From positions 2,046,001 to 2,110,000 of the forward strand of contig NC_069671.1 of the NCBI RefSeq assembly GCF_027244095.1: a stretch of 64,000 bases of DNA. The letters are read 5' to 3'. Below the pieces are notes generated by a model. That model worked only from the letters and a program-made list of their open reading frames with translations, searched no databases and was not told the origin of the DNA. The stretch comes from Hemicordylus capensis. Taxonomy: Eukaryota > Chordata > Lepidosauria > Squamata > Cordylidae. Position numbers and translations under genes: made by a program. Shown one piece after another: positions 63,517 through 64,000 of this stretch; positions within the stretch are counted from its first letter, which is position 1; each line of letters begins with the position of its first letter.

Positions 63517-63800
63517 AGCCACCTAATGGCTCAGTGGGGAAATGACTTGACTAGCAAGCCAGAGGCTGCTGGTTCGAATCCCCGCTGGTATGTGTCCCAG
63601 ACTATGGGAAACACCTCTATCGGGCAGCAGCAATACAGGAAGATGCTGAAAGGCATCCTCTCATCCTGCATGGGAGGAGGCAATGGCAAACCCCTCCTGT
63701 ATTCTACCAAAGACAACCACAGGGCTGTGTGGGCGCCAGGAGTCGACACCGACTCGACACCCGACTCGACACCAACTCGGCAGAACACTTTACCTTAAGG
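63517..63800 (+). repeat. tRNA-derived SINE with expanded tail
   Basis: 'tggctcagtggggaaatgac', 'ggttcgaatccccgctgg', then a tail in which the 'cgacaccgactcgac' motif is repeated about three times before 'cactttaccttaag'. Confidence 0.85.
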
Positions 63801-64000
63801 TCAAAGAGGCGAAGTAGGTCTTTCACGAGTAGAGAAGGATGGAAACTATTAAGCATCCAACCTGCTGGGCTGAGTCCAGCCATCTCTTTGTCCTTGGCAA
63901 ATGGCAAACTTCCAACACTGACTGATGTCAAAAAAGTAGATCTGCCATCTTTCACGGGTAGATTAAGCAAGGACGCATCGGGTAGATTAATCAGAGCGGC
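63801..64000. other. Unassigned sequence at the window edge
   Basis: No repeat or exon recognised. 'gtagattaa' recurs near 63959 and 63981. Confidence 0.3.

Overview
The window looks like a gene-poor stretch of a squamate (lizard-type) genome. The evidence is the repeat content: tRNA-derived Sauria-type SINEs, many copies of a SINE with a 5S rRNA-like head, CR1, L2 and R4-type LINE 3' ends, and palindromic DNA-transposon relics. The exons have vertebrate splice signals. No bacterial, phage or CRISPR feature is present. I cannot name the species.

Two host genes are visible, and both are CIDE-family (lipid-droplet fusion) genes of the CIDEC/FSP27 type. Copy A is on the + strand: five coding exons between 35253 and 40107, 234 residues, with a TATA box at 34458 and a predicted non-coding first exon. 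Copy B is on the - strand: five coding exons between 52190 and 46113, 239 residues. They face each other tail to tail about 6.0 kb apart (stop to stop). All four coding introns have the same phases (2, 0, 0, 2), exons 1, 3 and 4 are identical in length (53, 150, 188 nt), and by my own alignment about three quarters of the residues match over 211 positions. Both reading frames are open through every exon, so this looks like an inverted duplication with two working copies.

Layout: 1-34 kb holds repeats and unassigned single-copy sequence with no exon I could support. It includes a three-subunit higher-order tandem repeat at 11.1-11.65 kb, two hAT-like elements (10.1 and 28.1 kb) and two long foldback elements (24.2 and 32.1 kb). 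34.4-40.5 kb is CIDEC copy A; 40.5-45.5 kb is the repeat-filled space between the gene ends; 45.6-52.2 kb is CIDEC copy B. 52.2-64 kb is again repeats plus unassigned sequence.

The dominant repeat is a composite SINE of about 300 bp. It has a 5S rRNA-like 5' module, a central tRNA-Ala-like module (best kept near 3.4 kb), and a 3' end reading 'cagcttcctatgttc'. I count about thirty whole or partial copies, roughly one per 2 kb, several inserted in one another. Nothing here looks like a novel multi-gene system; the inverted CIDEC pair is the most biologically interesting content.
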